A stretch of 64,000 bases of DNA from the NCBI GenBank assembly GCA_025617745.1, contig CM046856.1:32172208-32236207 (forward strand), read 5' to 3'. The DNA is from Heliocidaris erythrogramma (Eukaryota > Echinodermata > Echinoidea > Camarodonta > Echinometridae). A program made the position numbers and the translations under genes. This document shows positions 1-11,101 of the stretch, piece by piece (position 1 is the first letter of the stretch; every line of letters begins with the position of its first letter). The notes under the pieces are model-generated. The model searched no databases. It was not told the DNA's origin and saw nothing but the letters and a program-made list of their open reading frames with translations.

Positions 1-289
1 TGCAATAGAATTTATGACAAAAGAAAATGCAGATTTTCTCAGCTGGCATGAAAAATATCTTGCCAGTACTTACAAGCAACTCAATGTATGCTCAACTATG
101 TATTTGTCATACATTGAAACCCTAGGCTGCCACATTGTCTTTTAATAGAGTGTTTTATACATGTGCATTGTATGTGTGCCAAAAGTCGACTGTGATAGCT
201 AATGGTTTGTCCCACAGAAAGAGTTAGACATGCTAAAGCATCTTCATGTCTCAAAAGCACAATATATTTTGAGTCTAATGATCACTTAC
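1..289. other. intron 3' of the last visible HYR exon
   Basis: AT-rich sequence beginning directly after the splice donor of the HYR exon that ends at 290 (minus-strand gene). I see no further HYR signature here, so the next exon must lie beyond the left edge of the window. Confidence 0.6.
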
Positions 290-532
290 CAGTCACAACA
301 ACATCGAAGGTACATGTATCCATATTTCCTGCAGCATCTGTTGATGTGTATGTCACTGAGGTGTTTCCAATAGAAAAGTAATCTCCCGGATTGTCAGTTG
401 ATGTCAGTGTCTGGTTACCAGAGTTATCTGTTGCTGTAGGTGGTGTCCAGGTTGCCGCAGCTGTAGCATTACCCCTGCCCGTGTTGACACTCTGATCACT
501 TGGGCATCTCGTAATGACTGGATTCTCATCGT
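290..532 (-). CDS. HYR (hyalin repeat) domain exon, last visible in array
   Basis: Internal exon of 243 nt encoding one complete HYR domain, an Ig-like extracellular adhesion module. It starts after an acceptor read as AACAG on the minus strand and ends at the donor G|GTAAGTG; both ends are phase 1. The peptide begins DDENPVITRCPSDQSV, has the core WTPPTATDNSGN and ends TDAAGNMDTCTFDVVVTG. The two usual HYR cysteines (TRCPSD and DTCTFD) are present, with N-glycosylation sequons NAT, NQT and NTS. It is nearly the same as the exon at 8144-8386, far closer than to the five HYR exons lying between them. Known HYR proteins are secreted or cell-surface and include the sea urchin hyaline-layer protein hyalin; which gene this is cannot be told from the window. 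Product localisation is inferred. Confidence 0.93.
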
Positions 533-1519
533 CTGTTATGACCCAGGTAAATTTGAAAAAATACTTTGGAAACGATTCTTGCAATTCTATATCAAAATCA
601 ACAATCTGTTACAAAGACCTATTTTCAGGACAAAAACAACAGGCAAGATCGATTCTAATAGAGAATCTCTGGTTTTGTTGCAGATCACAAGAGTTCCACT
701 GTCTTGTAGCCAAAATGCCAAATAATAACAGTTAATCTCATAGGTAATTATTCATCAAAAGGTCTGTTTTAAGCAGAACTTTTTTGTTCCTATATTCAAG
801 GGGATTTCTTAAACTCTACTTTATTCTATACATAATTTTATTCATTAAATTCTATATTTTGGGCCTGCAAAAGGGATAGAGTACATGTACATGTACCTTT
901 AAATGCTCTTATGTTTCAAAATTGAATAATTTATATTAAACTTCGTCCAAGATTTTCCCATGCACTTGTACACGAGTGCATTAATTTTCATGGTTTCACA
1001 TGGTTTTTAGCAAGATTTAGTAGCAAACGCTTAAATTGATGACTCCAAATACACATTTATTCCCATGCAATACATAATTAACCATAACAAATACATGTAC
1101 CTTTGGGAAAGTTTCTTCCACAACACAACCAGTATTCAACATCAGCATTAACCCCTACTGTACTAGGGGGAGGGGCCTGGGAAACCCCCCCCCCCCCCCA
1201 AGTCAGAGAGGAGCTTGCAATAGCCAAGTAAGTAAGGATTAAGCCAATCGAAAAAGCAGCCATTAACATTGAATCTCTCTCATAAAAAATGATTTCACAA
1301 CCATCACTGTTAAATTAAATGCAAAGTCTGCTACCAATCAAGCCAGGTACACGTACATGTATGTATAAGAATGACAATGGTTTCAATCGAAGGGCAGTAG
1401 CAAATTTGCAAAAACAAGACAGTGGATTATGAAAACTCAGATTTTTGTTCAGGTGCTGAATACAAATGTATTTATCAATGTGAAAATATCACTTCCCATA
1501 TTTACTGACCTCCACTTAC
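533..1519. other. intron between HYR exons
   Basis: AT-rich intron of about 1 kb. It holds a pure C run at about 1186-1199 inside a short repeat remnant and several ACATGTAC-type simple motifs. No coding signature is seen. Confidence 0.6.
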
Positions 1520-1762
1520 CATATGCTGTAATATTGAAGGTACACAAGACATAATTCCCTGCACTGTCACTGCCATTATACGACACTTCTGTGACTCCAA
1601 TATTGAATGTATCCAAAGGAGAATGTGTTGATGTAGCATTGATGATATCCACATTGTCTGTGAAGACTGGTTCTGTCCAGTTCACAGTTGCATACGACTG
1701 TCCAGTGTCTGTAGTAGCATTGATGTCAGAGGGACAACCTATGACAGTTGGTGCCTGGTCAT
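1520..1762 (-). CDS. HYR domain exon
   Basis: 243-nt internal exon, phase 1 at both ends, with acceptor CTAACAG and donor G|GTAAGTGG on the minus strand. It encodes one HYR domain: start DDQAPTVIGCPSDINATT, core VNWTEPVFTDNVD, end SDSAGNYVLCTFNITAYG. Both conserved cysteines are present. It carries five N-glycosylation sequons (NAT twice, NWT, NGS, NIT), more than its neighbours, which fits an extracellular, heavily glycosylated protein. Length equals that of the other 81-codon HYR exons. Confidence 0.93.
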
Positions 1763-2241
1763 CTGTTAGTTAAAAAGTGGGTATTCATTCAGTTTACGCC
1801 AAAGTAATAGTTGACATGCACTAACAGGAGAGGGTCCTATTTAAGTATAATGGATGACTATGAGCCAGCAAATTCACTTCACCTAAATTCTCTTTTACAT
1901 TCATGTTTGTATAACTAAGCAACTAAAAAAAAAAAAAAAATTTTAGGAGTGCTGGGTTAAACTTTGATTTAATTCTGCATATGCTCTAGCCATACAGCCT
2001 ACAAATGAATGCAGTAGGTCTCTATCAGCACAAAGAAATGCATGGCTGATCAGGCATCGATGACTGACAAAAACTGACATTTTTCATAAAATATAAATAT
2101 GTGTAAGATATGTGTTACATTCTGCTGGTTCCTTTGTAAATCACAAAGCTAACAACAGTAGGAGATAAAAGGGTCGTATCTAATGCTGTATAATAAAGTG
2201 TTTATGTTGAGGAGACTCCAGAGATGTCTGTTAAAACTCAC
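1763..2241. other. intron between HYR exons
   Basis: Short intron with an A run near 1925-1940. No gene or recognisable transposon end is seen. Confidence 0.6.
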
Positions 2242-2496
2242 CAAAGATTGTTATCTGAAAAGTGCAATTGCCCGTATTTCCAGCGACATCTGTCGCCTGG
2301 TAAACCACGATGGTTGTGCCAGCAAAAAACTGCGATCCTGGGGAGTGGCTCTCTGAGACTCCAGTGAGATTTTCAGCAGCATTCACATTGTCTTGGACCT
2401 GTGGCACACTCCAGCTTACATTACGGTAGTCCAGATCAGTGAGTGTATTATTCACCTCATCTGAAGGGCAATTACTATAATAAGGGGCCTCTTGAT
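2242..2496 (-). CDS. HYR domain exon (divergent)
   Basis: 255-nt internal exon, phase 1 at both ends, with acceptor ATATTCAG and donor G|GTGAGTTT. The HYR domain starts DQEAPYYSNCPSDEVNNT and ends ATDVAGNTGNCTFQITIFG. The usual TATDNSG core is replaced by VPQVQDNVNAAENL, and the exon is four codons longer than the standard 81. Both HYR cysteines remain. Sequons NNT, NVS, NLT and NCT are visible. The exon start extends about 40 nt upstream of the first apparent in-frame start codon, as expected for an internal exon. Confidence 0.92.
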
Positions 2497-3084
2497 CTGA
2501 ATATGTTCAAATGGAAAAGTTCAATGATAAAATCAATCATCAATCAATCAATCAATCATGCCTCGTGTGTATAGTACACCACAATAAAAACCTTTGTGTT
2601 GCCAGATCGCACCAACGCACTCTCAACCTTGTATTAATAGTATATTATTATACATACATTATAAGTTTGAATATATAGTAATTAAATAACACATTGTATA
2701 ATTGTTTTTTTACAAGGCTATCCGTTCTGGCTGTTGCCTATTTTACCACTACGAGTACATACAGTTCTATGGCCTGTCAAACACAAGCCCCTCAAATGCA
2801 AGAATAAATTAATAAATGAATCAATCAATTAAAAAAATATATATAAATATGCCAGAGTCATGATTTCAAAATCTGTCTTGGATGTGAGAAATTATTGATG
2901 CTTTACTTCAGTGCAAATCTAATCATTGGATTTTAATTTCAATTTAACAAAAGGTGACTTTCTTTTTCAAGTCCTGTGACAATTCTTATTTTGACTTCTT
3001 CTCACTGAGGATGAGGAGCTCTCTGTAATAATCAATATATATTACCAACACGAAAAACAATATCTCCTTTGCATGCATATCTGT

Positions 3085-3340
3085 TAGAGATGTCTTGGTC
3101 TTGTGGATAAGTCAGTACACTATGGACCACATAATATGGGGTTTGAATTCCTGCCATGATGCCATAGTCCTTTGGCAAGACATTGATCTCCCTTTGCCAC
3201 TCTTGAACTTTTAGAAGTAAATGGGTACCTTGTAGGAAGGATTTCCTTGAATGCTTGAGGATTTTATGATCTTAACTTTACAAATTAGCATTCAGGGCTT
3301 TGTATCCTCATGAAAAGGGACTAAATAAATCCTATTATTT
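3085..3340 (+). mobile_element. tRNA-derived SINE-like repeat
   Basis: Contains a tRNA-like head with an A-box-like stretch (TGGTCTTGTGGATAAG) and a B-box-like GGTTTGAATTCC about 40 nt later. These are followed by a conserved-looking body ending in a T/TAA-rich tail. A similar body in reverse orientation, sharing GTAAATGGGTACC, lies just downstream. Class is inferred from the pol III promoter arrangement. Confidence 0.5.
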
Positions 3341-3469
3341 TTGTTGTTTTTGCTATTCTTTTTAAGTTTTTATTATAATGTATCATTACCATAATGTAGA
3401 GATTGTAGCATGAATCTAATCATAATAAGTATTATATGTAAATGCCGTGTAAATGTATAATAGGGTTCA

Positions 3470-3710
3470 ATAATGTGTTGCTGTCTAACTCCTACATCTG
3501 TCATGAAAAACCCTCCTGGGGCTCTCATATTATATGATTATGGCTATAGTGCCACTCTTCATTCAGTACTATGGCATGATTCAAGGAATTTCTTTCTGCT
3601 GGGTACCCATTTACTGCACCTTGGTAAAGAAAGGCAAATATTGTGCCACTGGATTGTAGCACATAGCTGGGATTTGGACCCTCAACATCTTAATCAAAAC
3701 CACACTCCCA
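3470..3710 (-). mobile_element. SINE-like repeat, inverted relative to 3085-3340
   Basis: On the minus strand this shows the same order of motifs as the preceding SINE-like copy: a B-box-like segment near GGGTCCAAATCCC, then a CTTTGCC-like stretch, then GTAAATGGGTACC. The two copies are diverged. Confidence is limited because the 5' head is not clear. Confidence 0.4.
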
Positions 3711-3839
3711 CAAATTAGTTTGATGATGAGCTTATGGAAAGTGAAAGACAATAAATTAATGGGCACAGATGTGAAAAAGAAAATGTCATTCTCTGGAAAA
3801 ATTTCTTGTAGGATAAACAAGGGCATGGCGTTCACCTAC

Positions 3840-4082
3840 CTTCCACAGTGATGGTGAAAACACACATTGCTGAGTTTCCATAGTCATCAATGGCATTGTA
3901 TGTCACTGTCGTCAGTCCCAGCGGGAAAACGTATGAAGTATTGTAGTCCGAGGTGAGATTAAATACCATGACATTATCAGTAGCTGTTACCGTCCAGTTG
4001 ACTTGTGTGGCTGTGGTCATTCTGAAGTCGGTGCCCACAGTCTGACTACTTGGACACGAGGTGAAGGTGGGACTTTCCTCGT
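3840..4082 (-). CDS. HYR domain exon
   Basis: 243-nt internal exon, phase 1 at both ends; acceptor TGTTTCAG, donor G|GTAGGTGA. It encodes DEESPTFTSCPSSQTVGT through WTVTATDNVMVFNLTS to AIDDYGNSAMCVFTITVEG. Both HYR cysteines are kept. Sequons NWT, NLT and NTS are present. The sequence just 5' of the acceptor is pyrimidine-rich on the coding strand, so the splice site looks strong. Role as in the other HYR exons: one extracellular adhesion module of a multi-HYR protein. Confidence 0.93.
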
Positions 4083-4459
4083 CTGAAACACAGAGTAAAA
4101 AACATAAGAGAAATATCATCAATGACGAGAACATTTCAAAGCCAAAGAAAAGCAATGACAATGTTCATTATGGATGCTACAGTTCAATTCCAAATTTCTA
4201 CATTTAACGAAATATTTCAAACGATCTATCAACAAATCTCATTTTTCTATGCCTTTTTAGGAGTTGATTGAAACATTACAGAAATTTTACATCATCATTC
4301 TTTGGACTGCCTTGACCAGTGCAGTTTACGCAATTAAACAAAATAAACCCCTCAAAGAAAGTTTGGAAACTCAAAGTTCGATCGATTATGTCTCTCTTGT
4401 CAGGGCATAATCATCGCTTTGTTTAGTTTAATTAGAAAATGTGTTTAATTCTCATTAAA

Positions 4460-5565
4460 ATGATACCATATTTACAAGGATTTTGAGGTCATGAAATGAG
4501 CATGACATCAGAATAAGGGGCAGGGTCAAAAGTGAAAAGTTGCAAAATGAACTGATAATCACTGTTACATGTATGTAGAGCACTCTTGTTTCTTTTAAAT
4601 ACTTTTAAATTTTAAATTCTTTTAAATGTAAGAGAGGGTGATTTTGTTACATGACTGTGGGGCTATTGTTATAAAACTGGTTCAAGAATATGGCCATCAC
4701 GATTGGGCAAATAACACCACTGGTGCGTGCAAACTTAAAATGCAATGAAATCGTGTAGTTTAATTATCATTTTAGCACAGGGATTACATGCGCACACTGA
4801 AACGCGCAAGACTTTTATTGGCTGTGCTTATGTGATATCATCCAGGAAAACAAATGGCAGTCTCCATGACTGTGCGACTCTTGGCATTTCTATGGGGTTA
4901 GTAACCATTTTTATAGACTTCATAATCATATTGCTGACCCGTTTCATAAAACTATTAATACATGGTTGTGAGTTTGTGCGTTAGTGCGATCTGGCAACAC
5001 GCAGGTTTTTATCGCGGTGTTCAACACACTCGGCTTGCGCCTCGTACGTATAGTATACACCATAACACCTTTGTATTGCCAGATCGCACCAACCCACTCC
5101 CAATTAATAATAGTATACTACTGGTCATCCATGATTGTCAAATTCTATAGAATCATGAAAATGAAATTCATGCACTATGTAACAAGTCAAGCAAGATTCG
5201 CTACTGTTTGGTCATGAACTTTCCAAAGCATCATGCCTAAAATTGAACTTAAGCCTTGAAGTTTTATCATGATTTTTTTTTTTTTGCAGGGATGAATTCA
5301 TGTGAAATGATGTGTTTTGCATTATTCTTTTGAATGATAATGCATGATTGATTTAATGCTTGCTTGTTTATTTGACTTCATGCATGTTTGTTTATTTGCA
5401 GTGTGTATGTTGCTCATGGAAGATCATCTGATAACATGACAGCCCCTCACTGAAGAATGCACAGCCCAAACAAAAGCAGAGTGCATTTTGCAACTTTTCA
5501 CTTTTGACCTTGCAATTTGATGTATTGCACATTCCATGATTGCAAAATCACAATTGGTGTATCAT
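4460..5565. mobile_element. degenerate non-autonomous DNA transposon with TIRs
   Basis: The stretch GTCAAAAGTGAAAAGTTGCA near 4526 reappears in reverse complement near 5490. Weaker matching continues outward on both sides for about 60 bp (GATACC... and CATGAAATGAGCATGACATCA against its counterpart). This is the layout of an old inverted-repeat element. The borders are approximate. Confidence 0.5.
4962..5108. repeat. short foldback element, GTTGGTGCGATCTGGCAA arms
   Basis: The left arm contains TAGTGCGATCTGGCAACAC and the right arm contains the reverse complement of GGTGCGATCTGGCAATAC, about 100 bp apart. A half copy occurs at about 2556-2650. The element lies inside the larger inverted-repeat element 4460-5565. 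Confidence 0.6.
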
Positions 5566-6269
5566 TCTGAAGAGGAATAACCATACTTTCTAATGATACT
5601 AAAAATAGTAGAGTAGAGGGGTTTAAAAAGAAATAAAACAGTTACAAATTAAATACAAGAAAGGTCACAAATCAGTAAAAAAAAAAAATATATCAGAAAT
5701 AATCAGGGAAAATTTGGAGAAAAGCATTGCTTATTAAGGACATGTGGAATGGCCGAAGTTTTTCACCTCCCCAATGCTCACTTCTTCAATCTAGAAACAA
5801 ATTCTGTCTAGAATATATAGATATCTTGCTATCTAAATAATAACAATTAATCCAGAAGTTATCCTGGAGGTCACTTCAGATTTTTCTGGGGCTAATGCAT
5901 GGTTTAACTACAGCAGATGACAGCAATGGATTAGAAATTTAGCCAGGGTTGTGGGGCCACAAAAATATTGAGAACCACTGCTACAGAAGAAACTATACAG
6001 CTGTTTAGAATATTTTGGATATCATTTAGACAAAAAGACTTTTTCTTGTGAGCCTCTTTTTTTCTTTTTTTTTCTCCAGATTTAAAGCAGGCATACAGTA
6101 ACTGCACCAAATTTGTGTTGAAAACAAATCTGGGAATTAAAATAGAACACTAGACCACTTACAACCACTATGGAGCAGAGCTACCAACATTTTGGCCGAG
6201 TATTTCAGTATTCTTAACCTTCAAAAACAGAGTAATGCATATCAACAGTGTAATGACCGTCGTACTTAC

Positions 6270-6518
6270 CAGTCACATTGACATAGAAGGAGCATGAGGC
6301 ACTGTTCCCAGAGGGATCAGTCGCTGTATACATGACAAATGTGTCACCAATAGAAAAGTTTCCTGGGGGAGAACCCACAGTCAAGTTTGCAGTGATTGGC
6401 CCAGAATTATCCGTAGCCGTTGGAACAGTATAAGAGACCATGGCCACTGGCAGCCCAGCACTCGTGTTTGTAACAATGTCAGATGTCAAACAGCCCGTAA
6501 AGACTGGGTCTTCATTAT
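6270..6518 (-). CDS. HYR domain exon
   Basis: 249-nt internal exon, phase 1 at both ends; acceptor TTGAACAG and donor G|GTAAGTACG. The peptide begins DNEDPVFTGCLTSDIVTN, has the core VPTATDNSGPITANLT and ends ATDPSGNSASCSFYVNVTG. The first cysteine is followed by L rather than the usual P. Sequons NTS, NLT, NFS and NVT are visible. It shares the DNEDPV start with the next exon upstream (6685-6927), only 166 bp away, so these two may be a local duplicate pair. Confidence 0.93.
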
Positions 6519-6684
6519 CTGTTCAAATGGAGAGAAAAAAATTAAAAAGAAATGCATGTTCAGGAATCACTGAGCTCTTCAGCAGACTGGTAATACACAC
6601 AGTTCACCGAAATGTTTTATACAGTCTTCTAAATCTAATTCAGAAAATAAAATTTTTTTTAAATTTTTAAAATTTGAAACTCAC

Positions 6685-6927
6685 CAATTATTTCAATTAT
6701 AATGGTACACATGTCGCTGTTCCCAGAATCATCTACAGCTCTATATATGACCATTGTTTCGCCGACTGGGTAGCTGGCCCCAGAAGCATGGGTGTTCGTT
6801 AGGTTGAATTGTCCAGAGTTGTCAGTGGCAGTTGGTTCAACCCAGTTCACTACAACCGAATCTCTACCTTGCGGCGTGTACAAAGTGAGCGAGGTAAAGC
6901 ATCCAGATAGCACTGGGTCTTCATTAT
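6685..6927 (-). CDS. HYR domain exon
   Basis: 243-nt internal exon, phase 1 at both ends; acceptor TTATATAG and donor G|GTGAGTTT. It encodes DNEDPVLSGCFTSLTLYT, then VNWVEPTATDNSGQFNLT, ending AVDDSGNSDMCTIIIEIIG. Both HYR cysteines are present, again without the usual proline after the first. Only one N-glycosylation sequon (NLT) is seen, the fewest in the array. Confidence 0.93.
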
Positions 6928-8042
6928 CTATATAACAAAAAGAGGCAAGGTTAAAAAGCTGCAGCTAAATCAACAATTAGTACCTTTATCTACTGTACAG
7001 TCCATCTTCAAAACCCATCACAGTCGACGGATATATATACTCAAGGTCAGTCGTTCTTAACTTTCTTTACCCCTTGACGCATCTGGCAATCCTTGTTATT
7101 GAGTTGACATAAAATTGCAAGTTTAAGTCAGTGTCATTACTCCAGTGAATGCAACACCATACAATGTTTAAATGCAATCTGTTTCATTCATGGCTCACGC
7201 ATTACTTCCCTAGCTACAAACCAAAAAGATCCAGAGGTTAAGAACCACTAGCTGCTGTAGATGAAATGTAAGCCTATACCAGTAGATCCCATTTCGAATA
7301 AAAGCCAAATAGAAGTTCCATGTATATTATGGAACCTGCCTGGAATGCTCCCCAGGGAGTGGAGAATGTGCACACGTTGTTTGGGGGCAAGTCTTGATCC
7401 CATGACTCAGGTAACATGTCTGTAAAGCACTTAGACATCATAGATGTATTACGCACTACATAAATTAAGAATGTTATACCGGTCATTATTAGTATTATCC
7501 ATACAAGCAGAACTGTAAACATAAAATTTCAAAGTGATTACTTTTTATTTGCACCCATCTAACAGCAGAGCAAATATTGCAATCTAACAAGTAAGCATTT
7601 TATTCTTTTCATGGTTTTCATTAGCTTGCAGTGTGCGTGTGCATTGGTGTTGACCTGCAACCGCGGGCACTTTTACGAAAGCACTTCTTCGAACCGAGGA
7701 CACACACGAGACCGAAGACTGTCCTCGTTTTGATTTACAGTTTGTTGGCTTCATTTTTAGCTTTAACTACGCTGTTGAACTTTCAAGCAAAAATGAGCAG
7801 AGTCCACGTTTGGGTGGTAGTGAAATTTTTCTTGAGTATAATTTATTTTTTTTTGTTTACGCACTCTATCCAACAGACGGCCACGCCCGGAAAGCATGTT
7901 ACAATTGAACAGGATTTATTTTTAGTCTTCCAGGATTATTCTATTAAAAAACAATTGAAAAATAACTGAATACTTAATTATGACTAAGTTCACAGTTGGG
8001 TAATGTTGACACACAGTCCTCGTTTTTGGGTGAAAACACGTA

Positions 8043-8073
<31 letters not shown>

Positions 8074-8143
8074 TTCTTTAAAAACAAACATAACACAGAG
8101 CTACAGAGTCAATCATCAATTATGTGCTTTTTTGTATACTTAC
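6928..8143. other. intron with SINE-like tail and GT microsatellite
   Basis: Intron of 1.2 kb. It contains a SINE/L2-like tail at about 7275-7475 and a (GT)n microsatellite at about 8047-8074. Stretches containing GAGGAC/GTCCTC near 7690-8020 resemble the palindromic GAGGAC repeat at 39705-39860. Long non-HYR reading frames here overlap these repeats and are not coding. Confidence 0.6.
7275..7475 (+). mobile_element. SINE with L2/CORE-like 3' tail
   Basis: The segment TAAAGCACTTAGACATCATA followed by TTACGCACTACATAAAT resembles the conserved 3' end shared by L2-type LINEs and V/CORE-type SINEs (the 'aaagcgctt... gcgctatataaat' pattern, compared from memory). The upstream body is unassigned. 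Confidence 0.45.
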
Positions 8144-8386
8144 CAATAACATCCACAAAGAAGGTGCATGTTGCTGTATTTCCTGCAGCATCTGTTGAAG
8201 TGTATGTCACTGTATTGTTTCCAATAGGGAAGTAATCTCCAGGATTGTCAGTTGATGTCAGTGTCTGGTTACCAGAGTTATCTGTTGCTGTAGGTGGTGT
8301 CCACGTTACTACAGCTGTAGCATTACCACTGTCTGTGTTGACACTCTGATCACTTGGGCATGCTGTGATGACTGGATTTTCAGTGT
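8144..8386 (-). CDS. HYR domain exon, first of the left-hand HYR array
   Basis: 243-nt internal exon, phase 1 at both ends; acceptor TTTTGATAG and donor G|GTAAGTATAC. The peptide starts DTENPVITACPSDQSVNT, has the core WTPPTATDNSGNQTLTS and ends TDAAGNTATCTFFVDVIG. Sequons are NAT, NQT and NNT. By eye it is close to 90% identical in nucleotides to the exon at 290-532, including long identical stretches in the centre. It is the 5'-most HYR exon of the left cluster. The next candidate exon upstream on the same strand is the signal-peptide exon at 16050-16149, whose phase matches: its last G plus AC restores the Asp codon that starts this HYR domain. Confidence 0.93.
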
Positions 8387-8549
8387 CTATCAAAAATAAG
8401 AAATGATATTCCTGAACAAATAACATTTTTTTCTCATGTTTAAAACTGAAACTTTCATCTGGATCAATATTAAAATAAAACAAATTAATTTGATCAACAG
8501 GAAATAACCAAGTTACAGAAAAAAAATACAGTTTTTGCATAGATCTTTC

Positions 8550-8898
8550 AGGACGCAAGTTGGCTCAGGCGACAGGTTCGATTCCACCCTGGGTAGATGA
8601 CTGGAGCCTGCATTTTGTGTTAACGTGCCTATCCCGTTTCACAGACGCAGGCTATAACAGTGGAAAACATTCTGTCCCTGGGATAGGATGTGGAGGCCCA
8701 GTGTAAAGGAGAGTCACCTTTGCAAGTTAAGAACCCACCGTACTATTAGATAAAGAGTAGGGGGAAACCCCGGTGTAGTGGTGCACCTGCGCATCCCAAT
8801 CAGTTGTATCATCAGGAGAGACCCGAGGGTTACAGTGATTCAATTCGCTTTTTCCATTCCCAGGCACAGGTGACGCCAATTACTTAATAATAATAATA
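8550..8898 (+). mobile_element. tRNA-derived SINE with (TAA)n tail
   Basis: The head holds an A-box match (TGGCTCAGGCG) followed only a few bases later by a B-box match (GGTTCGATTCC), and the body ends in ACTTAATAATAATAATAA. The A-to-B spacing is too short for a working tRNA-type promoter, so the head has probably lost its middle part. Family not recognised. Confidence 0.6.
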
Positions 8899-9044
8899 AC
8901 TGCAACTGTTTTCAAGAACAAAGTGGACAGGAAGGTGATATTTTCTTATAAAAAAGGGACACCTTTCATAGTCATCAAATGAAAATGCAAGGTAGAAAGG
9001 AAGCAAAAGGAAGCAGAAGGCAGACATTATCAAGATTATGGCAG

Positions 9045-10100
9045 TTTTCCACCTCGGGGGGGGGGGGGGGGGGCCTTTTCCACACAGGAGGGGCACTTTT
9101 CATCTTTTGGGGGATATTTGATTTCGTAAATTTTGGGGGCATACATCCCTGCAACCACTTGAAATTGGTATCAGCCCATGTTCCATGTAAATTCTGACTG
9201 AATGTATATCACCACACATTAGGAATCTCACGTACCATACCTTTGAAGCTTATATTTCCCCGTCAATCATGTTCGCTTGTGATACATTTTCACAGATTTA
9301 CTAAAATCTGGCACAAATTGATTTTTACATGCCATTTTCAAAACAATGTTGGTTGTTGAAATGTGCATGCATTGTTGTCATCAAGGTATCATTTGCAAGC
9401 ATACCGCAATACTTCTACTTTATAGAAAATAGATAATTATTGTCATACAGCACATGGTGAGGTCACAATAAGTCTTTGTTTTAATGTTTCGTTGTTTTAT
9501 TTCTGGGATGCACTACAGATGTATGTATCAATGCAACACGCAATTATTTTTTCAATGCGTCACTATTTCCATGCTTTTTTTTCATTAATTGAGAATAACA
9601 AATTTTTTTTCTACATATTTACCGATCTTACAGAGTAAAAACAATGCTTGGTGACGGGGAAAAGCAAAGTTTATCTTTTGCCTAAGTGAAAGATAATTTC
9701 TAGGAATTACACAGGCTCTAGTCCCATCAGGGGCGTTGAATTGGGGGGGGGGGGGGTATGACACCCAAATCTGCAAACTTTTAGGGTGTGATGCTCAAAT
9801 TTGCTAACAAAAATGATGCTCCTTAATCTTAATCCCTCTCCCCACAAATAAAAGAAAATCGCAGACATAGAAATCTTGACAGGGGCTTCGCTAGAACATT
9901 GTGAAGGGGGGGGGGGGGGGGGGGGGGGGGGTTGTGACAACCAAATCTGCTGACAAATATTTAAGGTGTGATACTCAAATTTGCCAACAAAAATGCTACT
10001 TCCTAATCCCTCTCCACCACAAAGAAAATTATCGCAAACGTAGAGATCTTGATCATATGGGCCAATTTTCGCAATTAAGGAGGGGGCTGACGCCTTTTGC
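9045..10100. repeat. cluster of poly-G-containing repeat fragments
   Basis: Three long G runs (about 9057-9073, 9740-9752, 9906-9930) sit in related text: 'caaatctgc... ttagggtgtgatgctcaaatttgc... ccctctccccac' occurs near 9765-9845 and again near 9940-10020. The apparent glycine- or proline-rich reading frames on both strands are translations of these runs. Confidence 0.55.
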
Positions 10101-11101
10101 TGAATATCAATTTTCATTTCTAAATTTAAGCAAGCGAACAAAGCGAGCGAGAATTTAAAAAAACTTTTCATAGTGAAAATGTACAGAATTAAGTTACATA
10201 ATTATCTGGGAACCTCGCTGCCCGAAGATGAAGTGGTGGTTGCTCGAATATCAGAACTTTGACATTCCTTGGGGATACGCTGAATATCTGCTCTACGATA
10301 TGTCACTCGCATCGCCTTCACTTCATCTTGGGGGGGGGGGCGGGGTTAAATGACCCCGTGACCCGTCTGTAACGTCACGCAAGCTCTCTCGGCAGCCCAT
10401 TGTGTAACTAATAACAAAAAGGCTTACTGTTTTTACAATGTGAAAATGACAGTGGTCAGTGGACAGGCCACAGCCGACCATCTTTCCTGGAGATATTTTT
10501 TGTTGTTATTTGACAAGATTTTTGACAATCTGGAATACCGGTACCGTACTAGTATTAGAATATTTGAAATTGGGTAGGCCTAGGCCTAAGTATAAGGCAT
10601 TTGAGGAATATTCAATAAATTCATGTTCAATTCCAAGACTAATCTAAGGTGCGTAGACGACATAAAGGTCCCTATCATTTTTTTTTTTAGTATCAATCAT
10701 GTGCAGATCATATGCAGCGCGTGCGTGGTACCCACACTCGATAGATCTATTAGTCTCAGCAGGCTAGGCCAGGGAAACTCAGCGCAGCCAGTTACGGTAG
10801 AGGATGAGGATGCATGCCAGGTAAGGGGGCAAGAGCAAGAATGTTTTTTTCCAGTCGACATGTTGACACCTCACTTGATAACGCTGGACCAGGATCCGTG
10901 TCTGGAACATATCTGAAATTGAAGTCATCCAACGATGTGCAACATGATAATAAAGTGATCAAAATCAGTTTCTCCAAAGTTAAACGAGCTTGAGCCTTGA
11001 CTTGAGTTGAGGGTCTCAGCTAGCTAGCAGCAGACGATATGCGATACCGTACTCGAGTCTAGCTCTGTCACTAGATCACGATCACTGCGCGCGCTGCATA
11101 C

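Larger units (their letters stand above)
2497..3839. other. intron with SINE-like copies and a MITE half
   Basis: Intron of 1.34 kb. At about 2556-2650 it contains half of the short inverted-repeat element found whole at 4962-5108 (shared core TTGCCAGATCGCACCAAC). Two SINE-like sequences in opposite orientation follow, at about 3085-3340 and 3470-3710. No coding sequence is seen. Confidence 0.6.
4083..6269. other. intron with a TIR element enclosing a short foldback
   Basis: Intron of 2.2 kb. It contains a degenerate terminal-inverted-repeat element (about 4460-5565) that itself encloses a short palindromic element at 4962-5108. Apart from these and a T run near 5274-5285, nothing recognisable is seen. 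Confidence 0.6.

Noticed and set aside
9707-10171. 154-residue frame and overlapping plus-strand glycine-rich frame
   Set aside because: Both span G runs and two copies of a repeat fragment; no domain seen.
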